Positions 1 through 5,251 of a stretch of DNA of 6,225 bases are shown in pieces (position 1 is the first letter of the stretch; each line of letters opens with the position of its first letter). The notes under the pieces were generated by a model, which was given only the letters and a program-made list of their open reading frames with translations, was not told where the DNA came from and ran no database searches. The translations under genes were made by a program, and so were the position numbers. The stretch spans positions 1 through 6,225 of the forward strand of contig CAYNGD010000044.1 of assembly GCA_964396965.1 (NCBI GenBank), written 5' to 3'. The DNA comes from JABMRW01 sp964396965. Its GTDB lineage: Bacteria > Chloroflexota > Dehalococcoidia > Dehalococcoidales > BS750m-G39.

Positions 1-2
1 TC

Positions 3-2642
3 TATTACGCCACCACCTCCCGCGTCTACCGCTCCACCGACGGCGCCGAGAGCTTCTTCCCCCTGCCGGAAGGGCCGGGCGGGGCGGGCGATAACAACGT
101 TGAAATCACCTCCCTGGATATAGCCAGGGACTTTAACGAGCCGGAAAGCAACATCATCGCCGTGGGCACCCGAGACCAAGACCCGGGCCAGTTTGGTGGC
201 GTATATCTGCTCGGGCCGGAAAATCCCTTTGTCTGGAGCGATACCGGAGTGGGCAGCTACGATGTTTACGCCGTCGCCTTCTCACCGGACTACCCCGACG
301 ACGGCCAGCTGGTGGCGGTGGTCACCGACGAGGTAAATACCCTGGTAACCAGCCAAATCGTTGACCAAGACTGGGCTGAGAGCATCGGCGATGCCCGGCT
401 GAATAGAGATAACTCCGGCACTTACGTCCCGGTAGCCGTGGCCAGTCCGGCCACCATCGCCTTCCCTGATGACTACAATGGCGAGGCTATCGCCGGGGAG
501 AGCCTCTTCACCGCTATTGACGCCGGCGGCAACGGCGATGTTTACCGGATTAACTGGGCAGCGGCGCCGGGAAAGTCGCTGGCTATCGACCTCAACATCG
601 GCTCGGCGGACCACATTGACAATGTTGACGTCACTGGGCTCCTGGGCAGCGGCCAGGCCGACAGCGCCCGCCTCATCGCCGGGGCTGCCGACAGCGCCGA
701 TATCTACCTCAGCACCGACGGCGGCCAGAGCTGGGAGATGAGCACCAAACCGCCCACCGGAGAGGGCCAGACCCGCCTGCTTTCAGCTAACGGGCTAATC
801 TACTCCGCTACCAGCGGTGGTGAGAGCGCCCTCTCCACCAGCCGGGACGGCCTTATCTGGAACCAGATAAGCCTCATCGATACCGCCATCGAGGATATCG
901 TTGACCTAGCACCCTCACCTGACTATGACCGGGACAACCGCCTGTTTATGCTCACCTTCTACACCGCCGGTGAGCACAGCCTCTGGCGTAGCCTTGACGG
1001 CGACGACTGGGAGAGGGTCTATAGCGGCGCCCTGGCTGATGTCGACGAGATTGACCGGGTAGCCCTTTCCCCGAACTATACTGAAGATAATCCAGTGGTA
1101 TTTTTGAGCGGCTCCAGTAACGGCCAGGCGGCGGTCTGGAAATCAGCCAATAACGGGCAGAGCTTCAAGCGCAAGGCCAGCCGCTTCCCCATTGACTGCT
1201 GGGCAATAGTTGACGACAACAGCCTGTTTATCGGCAGCTACGACGGCAGCAACGGGCGGGTCTACCTCACCACCAACAGCGGCCTGAGCTACTCCGACGG
1301 AGAGGCTGTCGGCGGCCAGCCACTGAGCTCCATAGCCCTATCGCCCGGCTACAACCAGGACGAGACCATTTTAGTTGGCAATGAGGACGGCTGGGTCTAC
1401 TGGTCAGATGATAACGGCGCTTCCTTCAAGCCCCTGCCCTCAGATGCTGACTTGAGCCCTTTAAGCGGCAGGGTGACCGTCGCCTTTGACCCCGGCTACC
1501 GCCATAACAGCACCATCTACGCTGCCGGCGATAGCAAAGGGGAGAGCATCTACCGCTTTATCGTCGGCCAGAGCCGGAAATGGGAAGCCATCGACAGCCC
1601 CGCCGAGGGCTTGCTCGGCCAGATAGTGGCCTCTGGCGAGGGGACACTCTACGCCAGTAACTTCAAGGCGGACGGGGGGATGGAGCGCTGCCTCGACCCG
1701 ACCTACTCCCTGGGGCCGACCTTTGAGACGGTGACCAAGGGGCTGGACGACGGGGCCAAGCTGGTCGGGCTGTGGCTGGCCGAGCACCGGCTGTGGTCGG
1801 TGGACAGCGCCAATTCCAGGCTGATGACCTATTACGACAGCCTGACCCAGCCGGTCAGCCTCACCTCGCCCGCCGACGAAGCGCCGGGGGTGGGCACCCT
1901 GGTCAACGACACCGCCCGGAATATCAGCCTGGACTGGGCGACGCTGGAAGGCGCCGACGAGTATCACTGGCAGCTTGACTACGACACCGATTTTTCCGCT
2001 GTCCCTGAGGGCTTTGAGGGCGATACCAAGGCCAGCACCGCCCAGTTGCCCGCCCTCGACCCGGGCACCACCTGCTACTGGCGGGTGAGGGCCACCGAGC
2101 CGGTGTTGAGCCCCTGGTCGGACAAGTGGTCATTTAGCACCAGCATCGGCAGCGAGGTGCTGGCCCCGCTGCTGGAAAGCCCGGAGCCCGGTGCCAGCAA
2201 CGTCCCGCTAAAGCCCATCTTCCAGTGGAGCGCCATCGCCGGCGCCGACAGCTACGAACTGGTGGTCTCCACCAGGGCCGAGCTCGATAACCCCACCATC
2301 CTCAAGACCGGTAACTACGCCCTGGCCGATACCGCCTGGCAGTGCAACCTAAGCCTGGACTATAATACCACCTACTACTGGAAGGTGAGGGCGGTCAACG
2401 GCAATACCCGCAGCGCCTGGAGCGCCGTCGGCGCCTTCTCCACTGAGGCCCCGCCACCGGAGTCTAGTTCCCAACTGGAACCACCACCGCCGCCATCACC
2501 CCCGGCCAGCGACAGCTCAGACTGGGCGGGGTGGCTGATGCCGATGGGAGGCATCATGTTCCTGGTCTTTATGCTGGTGATGATGGCCATGCTGATTACC
2601 CTGATAATCCTGGTAATCAAGGTGTCTAGGCTGGGGGGTTAG
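3..2642 (+). CDS. Surface-anchored Asp-box (BNR) beta-propeller protein with two FnIII-like domains, 5' end missing
   Basis: The reading frame is open from base 3 to a TAG at 2640-2642, so the gene begins upstream of the window. A GTG at 162 is internal: propeller motifs already occur before it. At least seven Asp boxes (S-x-D/N-x-G-x-x-W/F/Y) are visible, beginning at bases 33, 711, 840, 990, 1143, 1272 and 1404. They alternate with a second motif, SPxYxxD or close variants, at 282, 915, 1068, 1341 and 1488, with a looser form at 462. This fits the blades of a BNR/sortilin-like propeller. Two fibronectin-III-like modules follow, at about 1849-2139 and 2157-2448, each with a YWRVRA or YWKVRA strand. 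A Pro/Ser-rich linker (2449-2517) precedes one hydrophobic helix (about 2550-2618) and a short basic tail (KVSRLGG), which predicts an extracellular protein anchored at its C-terminus. The ligand or substrate is unknown; Asp boxes alone do not make it a sialidase. The propeller call is firm, the function is not assigned. Confidence 0.85.
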   Translation, partial: YYATTSRVYRSTDGAESFFPLPEGPGGAGDNNVEITSLDIARDFNEPESNIIAVGTRDQDPGQFGGVYLLGPENPFVWSDTGVGSYDVYAVAFSPDYPDDGQLVAVVTDEVNTLVTSQIVDQDWAESIGDARLNRDNSGTYVPVAVASPATIAFPDDYNGEAIAGESLFTAIDAGGNGDVYRINWAAAPGKSLAIDLNIGSADHIDNVDVTGLLGSGQADSARLIAGAADSADIYLSTDGGQSWEMSTKPPTGEGQTRLLSANGLIYSATSGGESALSTSRDGLIWNQISLIDTAIEDIVDLAPSPDYDRDNRLFMLTFYTAGEHSLWRSLDGDDWERVYSGALADVDEIDRVALSPNYTEDNPVVFLSGSSNGQAAVWKSANNGQSFKRKASRFPIDCWAIVDDNSLFIGSYDGSNGRVYLTTNSGLSYSDGEAVGGQPLSSIALSPGYNQDETILVGNEDGWVYWSDDNGASFKPLPSDADLSPLSGRVTVAFDPGYRHNSTIYAAGDSKGESIYRFIVGQSRKWEAIDSPAEGLLGQIVASGEGTLYASNFKADGGMERCLDPTYSLGPTFETVTKGLDDGAKLVGLWLAEHRLWSVDSANSRLMTYYDSLTQPVSLTSPADEAPGVGTLVNDTARNISLDWATLEGADEYHWQLDYDTDFSAVPEGFEGDTKASTAQLPALDPGTTCYWRVRATEPVLSPWSDKWSFSTSIGSEVLAPLLESPEPGASNVPLKPIFQWSAIAGADSYELVVSTRAELDNPTILKTGNYALADTAWQCNLSLDYNTTYYWKVRAVNGNTRSAWSAVGAFSTEAPPPESSSQLEPPPPPSPPASDSSDWAGWLMPMGGIMFLVFMLVMMAMLITLIILVIKVSRLGG
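2593..2619. other. Perfect 8-bp inverted repeat near the 3' end of the propeller gene
   Basis: TGATTACC (2593-2600) is the exact reverse complement of GGTAATCA (2612-2619), with an 11-base loop. It lies in the codons for the C-terminal membrane helix, just before the convergent gene junction. Neither side has a T run, so it is not a standard intrinsic terminator. It could be chance from hydrophobic codon use. It is the only clear hairpin found at this junction, where no intergenic space exists for a terminator. Confidence 0.35.
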
Positions 2643-3280
2643 CGGGGGTAGTCGAGCAGGAAGACCTGTGTGGTCTCGGGCAGGTTTGACTTGGTCACCG
2701 ATAGCTTGGGCTGGGGGACAACATCTTTGGCCCCTATCTCCTTGAGGAAGCGCTCCACCGGCTCCAGCTCTCGTTTTAGCTCCGGCGTCTGGTAGTGCAT
2801 CGGGATGACCACCCTGGGCTCAAGCTGGCGCACCACCTCGGCCGCCAGCGGGGCGTTGATGGTGGAGACGCCGCCCACCGGCAGCAGCAGGACGTCAACA
2901 TTGTCCAGCTCCTCGACCTGCCCCACACTGAGGACATGCCCCAGGTCACCGAGGTGACAGACCGCCACCTCGTCCAGCTCAATATGGTAGGCGGTGTTCT
3001 TGCCCCTCTTGGCACCCTTCTCGCCGTCATGGAAGGTGGCTATCCCGGTAATTAAAACGCCGCTGATTTCGTACTCGCCGGGGCCCCGAACCAACCTGGG
3101 CCCGCCGCCAACACCCTCAACATAAGCGTGACCGGGGTGCTGATGGCTGACGGTGACGACAGTGGCAGTGGGCTTGCCCAGCTTGTAGCCCAGCTCGGGG
3201 GGATAGGGGTCGGTGATAACGGTGGCCTGGCTGCCCTTGAGCCGAAAGCAGGAGTAACCCAGCCAGCTGATTTCCATCAT
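2639..3280 (-). CDS. Metallo-beta-lactamase-fold hydrolase, UlaG-like / Lactamase_B_3 type, with an altered metal motif
   Basis: The protein has 213 residues, normal for small single-domain MBL-fold proteins of this type. Visible landmarks: N-terminal WLGYSCFRL; the first metal motif SHQHPGH at 45-51; a FHDG segment at 83-86; HLGDLGH at 109-115, which should supply a metal-binding His and the bridging Asp; and IPMHY at 159-163, with the last metal-binding His at 162. In the family the first motif is HxHxDH. Here the Asp position is Gly50 (codon GGT), while the three His are kept. This could weaken or alter the second metal site. The substrate cannot be told from sequence; relatives include UlaG-type lactonases and many uncharacterised hydrolases. 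The start is one of two adjacent ATGs, at 3280 or 3277, and neither has a Shine-Dalgarno sequence. The gene converges on the propeller gene, with overlapping stop codons, and is divergent from hrcA. Confidence 0.88.
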   Translation of the reverse strand: MMEISWLGYSCFRLKGSQATVITDPYPPELGYKLGKPTATVVTVSHQHPGHAYVEGVGGGPRLVRGPGEYEISGVLITGIATFHDGEKGAKRGKNTAYHIELDEVAVCHLGDLGHVLSVGQVEELDNVDVLLLPVGGVSTINAPLAAEVVRQLEPRVVIPMHYQTPELKRELEPVERFLKEIGAKDVVPQPKLSVTKSNLPETTQVFLLDYPR

Positions 3281-3283
3281 CTA

Positions 3284-3313
3284 AATATAGCACAGCCGAG
3301 GCTGGCAGTTCAA
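3284..3313 (-). promoter_or_regulatory. Putative promoter of the MBL-fold gene, apparently leaderless
   Basis: On the minus strand TTGAAC (3313-3308) is followed after 18 bases by TATATT (3289-3284). An extended -10 (TG, one base, then TATATT) is present. Only TAG separates the -10 box from the first ATG at 3280. Transcription starting 6-8 bases after the -10 box would begin at or within the ATGATG pair, leaving no 5' leader. This agrees with the absence of a ribosome binding site. The assignment rests on consensus matching only. Confidence 0.5.
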
Positions 3314-3330
3314 ATATTTTGAGGGGTTGC

Positions 3331-3377
3331 TCTGGCTTTTAAAAGGCGTTTTGCTTCCCACCCTCCCACCCTCATAA
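3331..3377 (+). repeat. Degenerate intergenic direct repeat, copy A
   Basis: This aligns with 3465-3513 at an offset of about 134 bases. Both read CTGG, a T run, AAA/GAA, GCGTTTT, TTTCCCACCCT-like, then C-rich sequence ending in AAG. Short exact blocks include GCGTTTT and TTCCCACCCT. The C-rich half resembles the widespread intergenic CCCTCACCC-type repeats of bacterial genomes, as does the adjacent segment 3395-3425. That resemblance is from memory of such repeats, not from a search. Confidence 0.55.
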
Positions 3378-3464
3378 GCTCCGCCTCCAAAACTTTCTCA
3401 CCCCCACCCCCACAAGGGAGAAGGGAATAATGTTCTCCGCAGGGGGGATAAGGAGAGGTTTCGT

Positions 3465-3513
3465 CCTGGTTTTTAGAAAGCGTTTTATTTCCCACCCTGA
3501 CCCGCCCTACAAG
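3465..3513 (+). repeat. Degenerate intergenic direct repeat, copy B
   Basis: This is the second copy of the repeat at 3331-3377. Its core (CTGG plus T run, then TTTCCCACCC, then CCCGCCC) also resembles the reverse complement of the G-rich repeats at 3569-3637 and 3973-4042. All four may therefore be copies of one degenerate family lying in both orientations. Confidence 0.5.
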
Positions 3514-3519
3514 GGTTGG

Positions 3520-3552
3520 CCCCACTAACTACCCACTTTATGTGGGGTGGGG
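3520..3552. other. Two-tier imperfect hairpin at the C-rich to G-rich switch point
   Basis: The inner stem is CCCAC (3532-3536), loop TTTAT, GTGGG (3542-3546). An outer stem pairs CCCCA (3520-3524) with TGGGG (3548-3552). It sits where the plus strand switches from C-rich to G-rich, so it may be the centre of an eroded larger inverted repeat. Confidence 0.4.
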
Positions 3553-3568
3553 TTAAGATATGTAAAGA

Positions 3569-3637
3569 GGTGAAACCTTTTGGGCGGGTGGGTATGGGAA
3601 AAACCAGAACCATGAAAAATGGGGGGGTGGGGTAAAA
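3569..3637 (+). repeat. G-rich degenerate direct repeat, copy 1
   Basis: This pairs with 3973-4042 over about 70 bases with a few substitutions and small indels. An exact 14-base match, GGGTATGGGAAAAA, lies at 3590-3603 here and at 3996-4009 in the other copy. The flanking AAACCTT, AGAACC and GGGGGGTGG blocks are also shared, in the same order. Confidence 0.7.
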
Positions 3638-3698
3638 AGGAAAAATCGCCACCGCCAAAAATAGGGGGCGGGGAAAAGGGGCGAAAAAAAGGTTTTTT

Positions 3699-3716
3699 GC
3701 CGGAAAAATTTCTGGC
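3699..3716. repeat. Near-palindrome sharing a 12-base core with 3823-3840
   Basis: GCCGGAAA and TTTCTGGC form an imperfect stem (one G-U pair) around AA. The core CCGGAAAAATTT (3700-3711) recurs exactly at 3824-3835, again inside a near-palindrome. Two imperfect palindromes with the same centre suggest a repeated element or a binding-site type rather than chance alone. Confidence 0.45.
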
Positions 3717-3756
3717 GGACACCCAAAATCAGTCCCACTCGTAAACTTTACGTTCC

Positions 3757-3786
3757 GAGGCCCTGAGAGACAATTCTAGGGGCCTC
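3757..3786. other. Strong hairpin in the intergenic region
   Basis: GAGGCCC (3757-3763) pairs perfectly with GGGCCTC (3780-3786). The stem continues past a G-U pair and one mismatch into three more pairs (AGA with TCT), leaving a loop of about 6 bases. It is followed on the plus strand by an A run, not a T run, so it is not a plus-strand intrinsic terminator. Confidence 0.5.
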
Positions 3787-3822
3787 AAAAAGATTTTCCA
3801 GGGTATTCCCTGGTCAGGGCGT

Positions 3823-3840
3823 CCCGGAAAAATTTTCGGG
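3823..3840. repeat. Near-palindrome, second copy of the CCGGAAAAATTT core
   Basis: CCCG and CGGG flank an A/T-rich centre. The 12-base core at 3824-3835 is identical to 3700-3711. It lies 9 bases after the perfect CCAGGG-TATT-CCCTGG hairpin (3798-3813). Confidence 0.45.
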
Positions 3841-3948
3841 GTTTAAAATTTAACGGGCTAAGAAATGGGGGATAAGGGGGGGATTGGGGAAGTAATATCT
3901 CCTCCATATGGGGGTTGGGAAAGAAAGTTTCAGAAACGGATACGGGGC

Positions 3949-3974
3949 CCCCAAAAAATCAGAGATTTTTGGGG
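3949..3974. other. Hairpin with 11-bp arms just before the second G-rich repeat
   Basis: CCCCAAAAAATC (3949-3960) pairs with GATTTTTGGGG (3964-3974) around the loop AGA, with a single unpaired A. The right arm overlaps the start of the G-rich repeat copy at 3973. There is no T run after it on either strand, so it is not a typical intrinsic terminator. Confidence 0.5.
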
Positions 3975-4042
3975 TAAAACCTTACGGGGGCGGGCGGGTA
4001 TGGGAAAAATAAGAACCGTTAAAAGCGGGGGGTGGAGAAAAT
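3973..4042 (+). repeat. G-rich degenerate direct repeat, copy 2
   Basis: This is the second copy of the repeat at 3569-3637, about 405 bases downstream. It ends about 15 bases before the -35 box of the hrcA promoter. It carries GGGTATGGGAAAAA at 3996-4009, followed by the shared AGAACC and GGGGGGTGG blocks. Confidence 0.7.
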
Positions 4043-4056
4043 AAGCCCCTGGTATC

Positions 4057-4094
4057 TTGACAACCAGCCTATAAAGTGGTAATTTAAATATAAT
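4057..4094 (+). promoter_or_regulatory. Promoter of the hrcA-grpE-dnaK operon
   Basis: A perfect -35 box, TTGACA, lies at 4057-4062. A 17-base spacer leads to TAATTT (4080-4085), a weak -10 match. A perfect TATAAT lies at 4089-4094, but 26 bases from the TTGACA, too far for a standard pairing. Either the weak box pairs with TTGACA, or TATAAT is used without a good -35. In both cases transcription would start in or next to the CIRCE operator. TATAAT shares its last base with the first base of CIRCE, as expected for a site where HrcA blocks RNA polymerase. Confidence 0.65.
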
Positions 4095-4120
4095 TAGCAC
4101 TCTAAGCCTTGGACTGCTAA
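4094..4120 (+). promoter_or_regulatory. CIRCE operator, HrcA binding site
   Basis: The left arm TTAGCACTC (4094-4102) is a perfect consensus match. After exactly 9 bases the right arm reads GACTGCTAA (4112-4120), against the consensus GAGTGCTAA: one mismatch at its third base. Spacing, position at the transcription start and the hrcA gene 20 bases downstream make the assignment secure. HrcA bound here represses the whole operon until unfolded proteins titrate GroE away from HrcA, as known in other bacteria. Confidence 0.95.
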
Positions 4121-4130
4121 CCAGGGCTAT

Positions 4131-4135
4131 GGAGG
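4131..4135 (+). promoter_or_regulatory. hrcA: Ribosome binding site that sets the hrcA start
   Basis: GGAGG lies 5 bases before the ATG at 4141. An upstream in-frame ATG at 4129 overlaps this site and has no Shine-Dalgarno of its own. The downstream ATG is therefore the better start. Confidence 0.75.
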
Positions 4136-4140
4136 CCAAA

Positions 4141-5169
4141 ATGCTATCGGCTAGAAGTGAGGCAATATTAAAATCAATCGTCGGTCAGTATATCGTCAAG
4201 GCGACGCCGGTGCCCTCCCAGAGCATCATCAACGACTTTGAGCTGGCGGTAAGCTCGGCCACCATCCGCAACGAGATGATGCGCCTGGAGCAGGAGGGCT
4301 ATATCACCCGTCCCCACCCCTCCTCCGGCAGCGTCCCCCTGGACAAAGGTTACCGCTACTACGTGGAGAGCTTAAGCGACATCGAACTCCCGCTGGCCGA
4401 GCGGCTGCTGGTAAGCCACCTCTTCCACCAGGTGGAGAGGGATTTAGAGGACTGGCTGAGCCTGGCGGCGGCCCTCACTGCCCAGCTGGTGCAGAACGTG
4501 GCGGTGGTCACCCTGCCCAAGCCAGACCAGTGCCGCTTCCGCCACCTGGAGCTGGTCGCCATCAGGGAGTCGCTGGTGCTGGTCGTCCTCGTCCTCCACG
4601 GGGCCATACTGAGGCAGCAGCTGATAACCTTCGATCAGCCCATATCTCAGGATGAACTTACCGTCGTCGCCAACAAACTAAACGCCGCCTACGCCGACAA
4701 GACCCGCAACAGGATTTCGGCCAAAAAACTGAAGCTCACCCCCGCCGAACAGCAGGTGGCCGACTGCCTGCTCAAGATAATGAAAGACGAAGACGAGCAG
4801 GAGTACGAGCATTTTAGCCTCGACGGGTTGCACTTCACCCTCAACCAGCCCGAATTCCGCGGGGAGGAAGGGCAGATTTTAGTCGCCCTGGTCGATAGCC
4901 GCAACCTGATGAGGACTATCACCCCGGAGGAGCTGGCCGCCAGCAAGGTCCGGGTAATCATCGGCCGGGAGAACCGGGCGGAGACCATCCAGGGGTGCAG
5001 CGTGGTCATCAATAAATACGGCCTGCCCGAGGAAGCCGCCGGCATCATCAGCGTGGTCGGGCCCACCCGCATGCCCTACGCCCGGACGATATCGGCGGTA
5101 CACTATATATCCGCCCTCTTGAGCCGGATGATGGCCGAGCTCTACGGCAGAAAGCCTGCGGAGAATTAA
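4141..5169 (+). CDS. hrcA: Heat-inducible transcription repressor HrcA
   Basis: HrcA is the repressor of class I heat-shock genes; it binds CIRCE as a dimer and depends on GroEL for its active fold. From the ATG at 4141 the protein has 342 residues, the usual family length. It begins MLSARSEAILKSIVGQYI, as HrcA proteins typically do; an ATG at 4129 would add only four residues. Residues 1 to about 75 form the winged-helix DNA-binding domain, with SSATIRNEMMRLEQEGYI at 38-55 and the conserved SSGSVPLDKGYRYYV at 61-75. In many HrcA proteins an Arg follows the Gly of that motif; here it is Ser64. The middle holds the GAF-like dimerisation region. The C-terminal signature GPTRMPYA begins at residue 307. 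It is the first gene of the operon and is preceded by its own CIRCE, so autoregulation is expected. The identification is secure. Confidence 0.97.
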   Translation: MLSARSEAILKSIVGQYIVKATPVPSQSIINDFELAVSSATIRNEMMRLEQEGYITRPHPSSGSVPLDKGYRYYVESLSDIELPLAERLLVSHLFHQVERDLEDWLSLAAALTAQLVQNVAVVTLPKPDQCRFRHLELVAIRESLVLVVLVLHGAILRQQLITFDQPISQDELTVVANKLNAAYADKTRNRISAKKLKLTPAEQQVADCLLKIMKDEDEQEYEHFSLDGLHFTLNQPEFRGEEGQILVALVDSRNLMRTITPEELAASKVRVIIGRENRAETIQGCSVVINKYGLPEEAAGIISVVGPTRMPYARTISAVHYISALLSRMMAELYGRKPAEN

Positions 5170-5173
5170 AGAT

Positions 5174-5218
5174 AAAAAAAGGGCTTTAGCCCGCTTCCGC
5201 TAAGGGCGGCCAAGCGGG
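5174..5218. other. Tandem hairpins between hrcA and grpE
   Basis: Two inverted repeats overlap by three bases. GGGCT-TT-AGCCC (5181-5192) is preceded by seven A. On the minus strand this reads as a small hairpin followed by seven T, a textbook intrinsic terminator shape, yet no minus-strand gene is visible to its right. The larger hairpin pairs CCCGCTT (5190-5196) with AAGCGGG (5212-5218) and CCGC (5197-5200) with GCGG (5206-5209), around a 5-base loop with a 2-base bulge. It is followed by A-rich sequence on the plus strand. For the operon it is therefore more likely an mRNA processing or stability element than a terminator. Confidence 0.6.
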
Positions 5219-5230
5219 AAAAAATTTAAA

Positions 5231-5242
5231 AAGGGGGTGAGG
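5231..5242 (+). promoter_or_regulatory. grpE: Ribosome binding site of grpE
   Basis: AAGGGGGTGA (5231-5240) matches the extended Shine-Dalgarno AAGGAGGTGA at nine of ten positions, and GAGG (5239-5242) overlaps its end. These fit a start at the ATGs at 5252 or 5255. They argue against the in-frame GTG at 5237, which lies inside the site. Confidence 0.7.
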
Positions 5243-5251
5243 CAGAAAATA

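Larger units (their letters stand above)
3281..4056. other. Long non-coding, low-complexity and palindrome-rich region between the divergent MBL-fold and hrcA genes
   Basis: I see no credible gene here. The longest frames (65-71 codons) translate to Pro/Phe- or Arg-rich low-complexity peptides with no recognisable domain. The plus strand is C-rich from about 3350 to 3535 and G/A-rich from about 3541 to 4050, with many runs of 4-7 identical bases. The region holds two direct-repeat pairs (listed separately) and many short palindromes. Clear examples are 3740-3752 (CGTAAA-C-TTTACG), 3757-3786 (GAGGCCC/GGGCCTC), 3798-3813 (CCAGGG-TATT-CCCTGG), 3927-3937 (GTTTC-A-GAAAC) and 3949-3974 (CCCCAAAAAATC/GATTTTTGGGG). 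Only its outer edges carry recognisable promoters. It may be a graveyard of intergenic repeats, a structured RNA locus, or sequence of poor quality. Confidence 0.6.

Noticed and set aside
162..164. GTG at 162 as the start of the propeller gene
   Set aside because: The frame is open back to the window edge and already contains an Asp box at bases 33-56, so this codon is an internal Val.
711..1427. Sialidase or other glycosidase activity from the Asp boxes
   Set aside because: Asp boxes are structural and occur in many non-enzymatic propellers; no Arg triad or RIP-type motif was seen in the visible part.
2593..2619. Bidirectional terminator for the convergent genes
   Set aside because: The inverted repeat is perfect but lacks a T run on either side and lies wholly inside codons of the membrane helix.
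3310..3525. Minus-strand frame of 71 codons in the C-rich intergenic region
   Set aside because: It reads through two degenerate repeat copies, has no clear ribosome binding site and no recognisable domain; its composition reflects the repeats.
3525..3738. Two overlapping minus-strand frames of 61-65 codons
   Set aside because: They encode Phe/Pro/His-rich low-complexity peptides produced by the G/A runs on the plus strand, in two competing frames, with no codon signal.
3331..4042. CRISPR array
   Set aside because: Repeats are few, degenerate, unevenly spaced and of differing type; there are no regular spacers and no cas genes in view.
4129..4131. ATG at 4129 as the hrcA start
   Set aside because: It overlaps the GGAGG that serves the ATG at 4141, has no ribosome binding site of its own, and the family N-terminus fits the later start.
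3930..4139. Minus-strand frame of 69 codons running from the hrcA 5' end through CIRCE
   Set aside because: It spans the operator, the promoter and a repeat copy; no domain is visible and the overlap with known regulatory sites makes it a chance frame.
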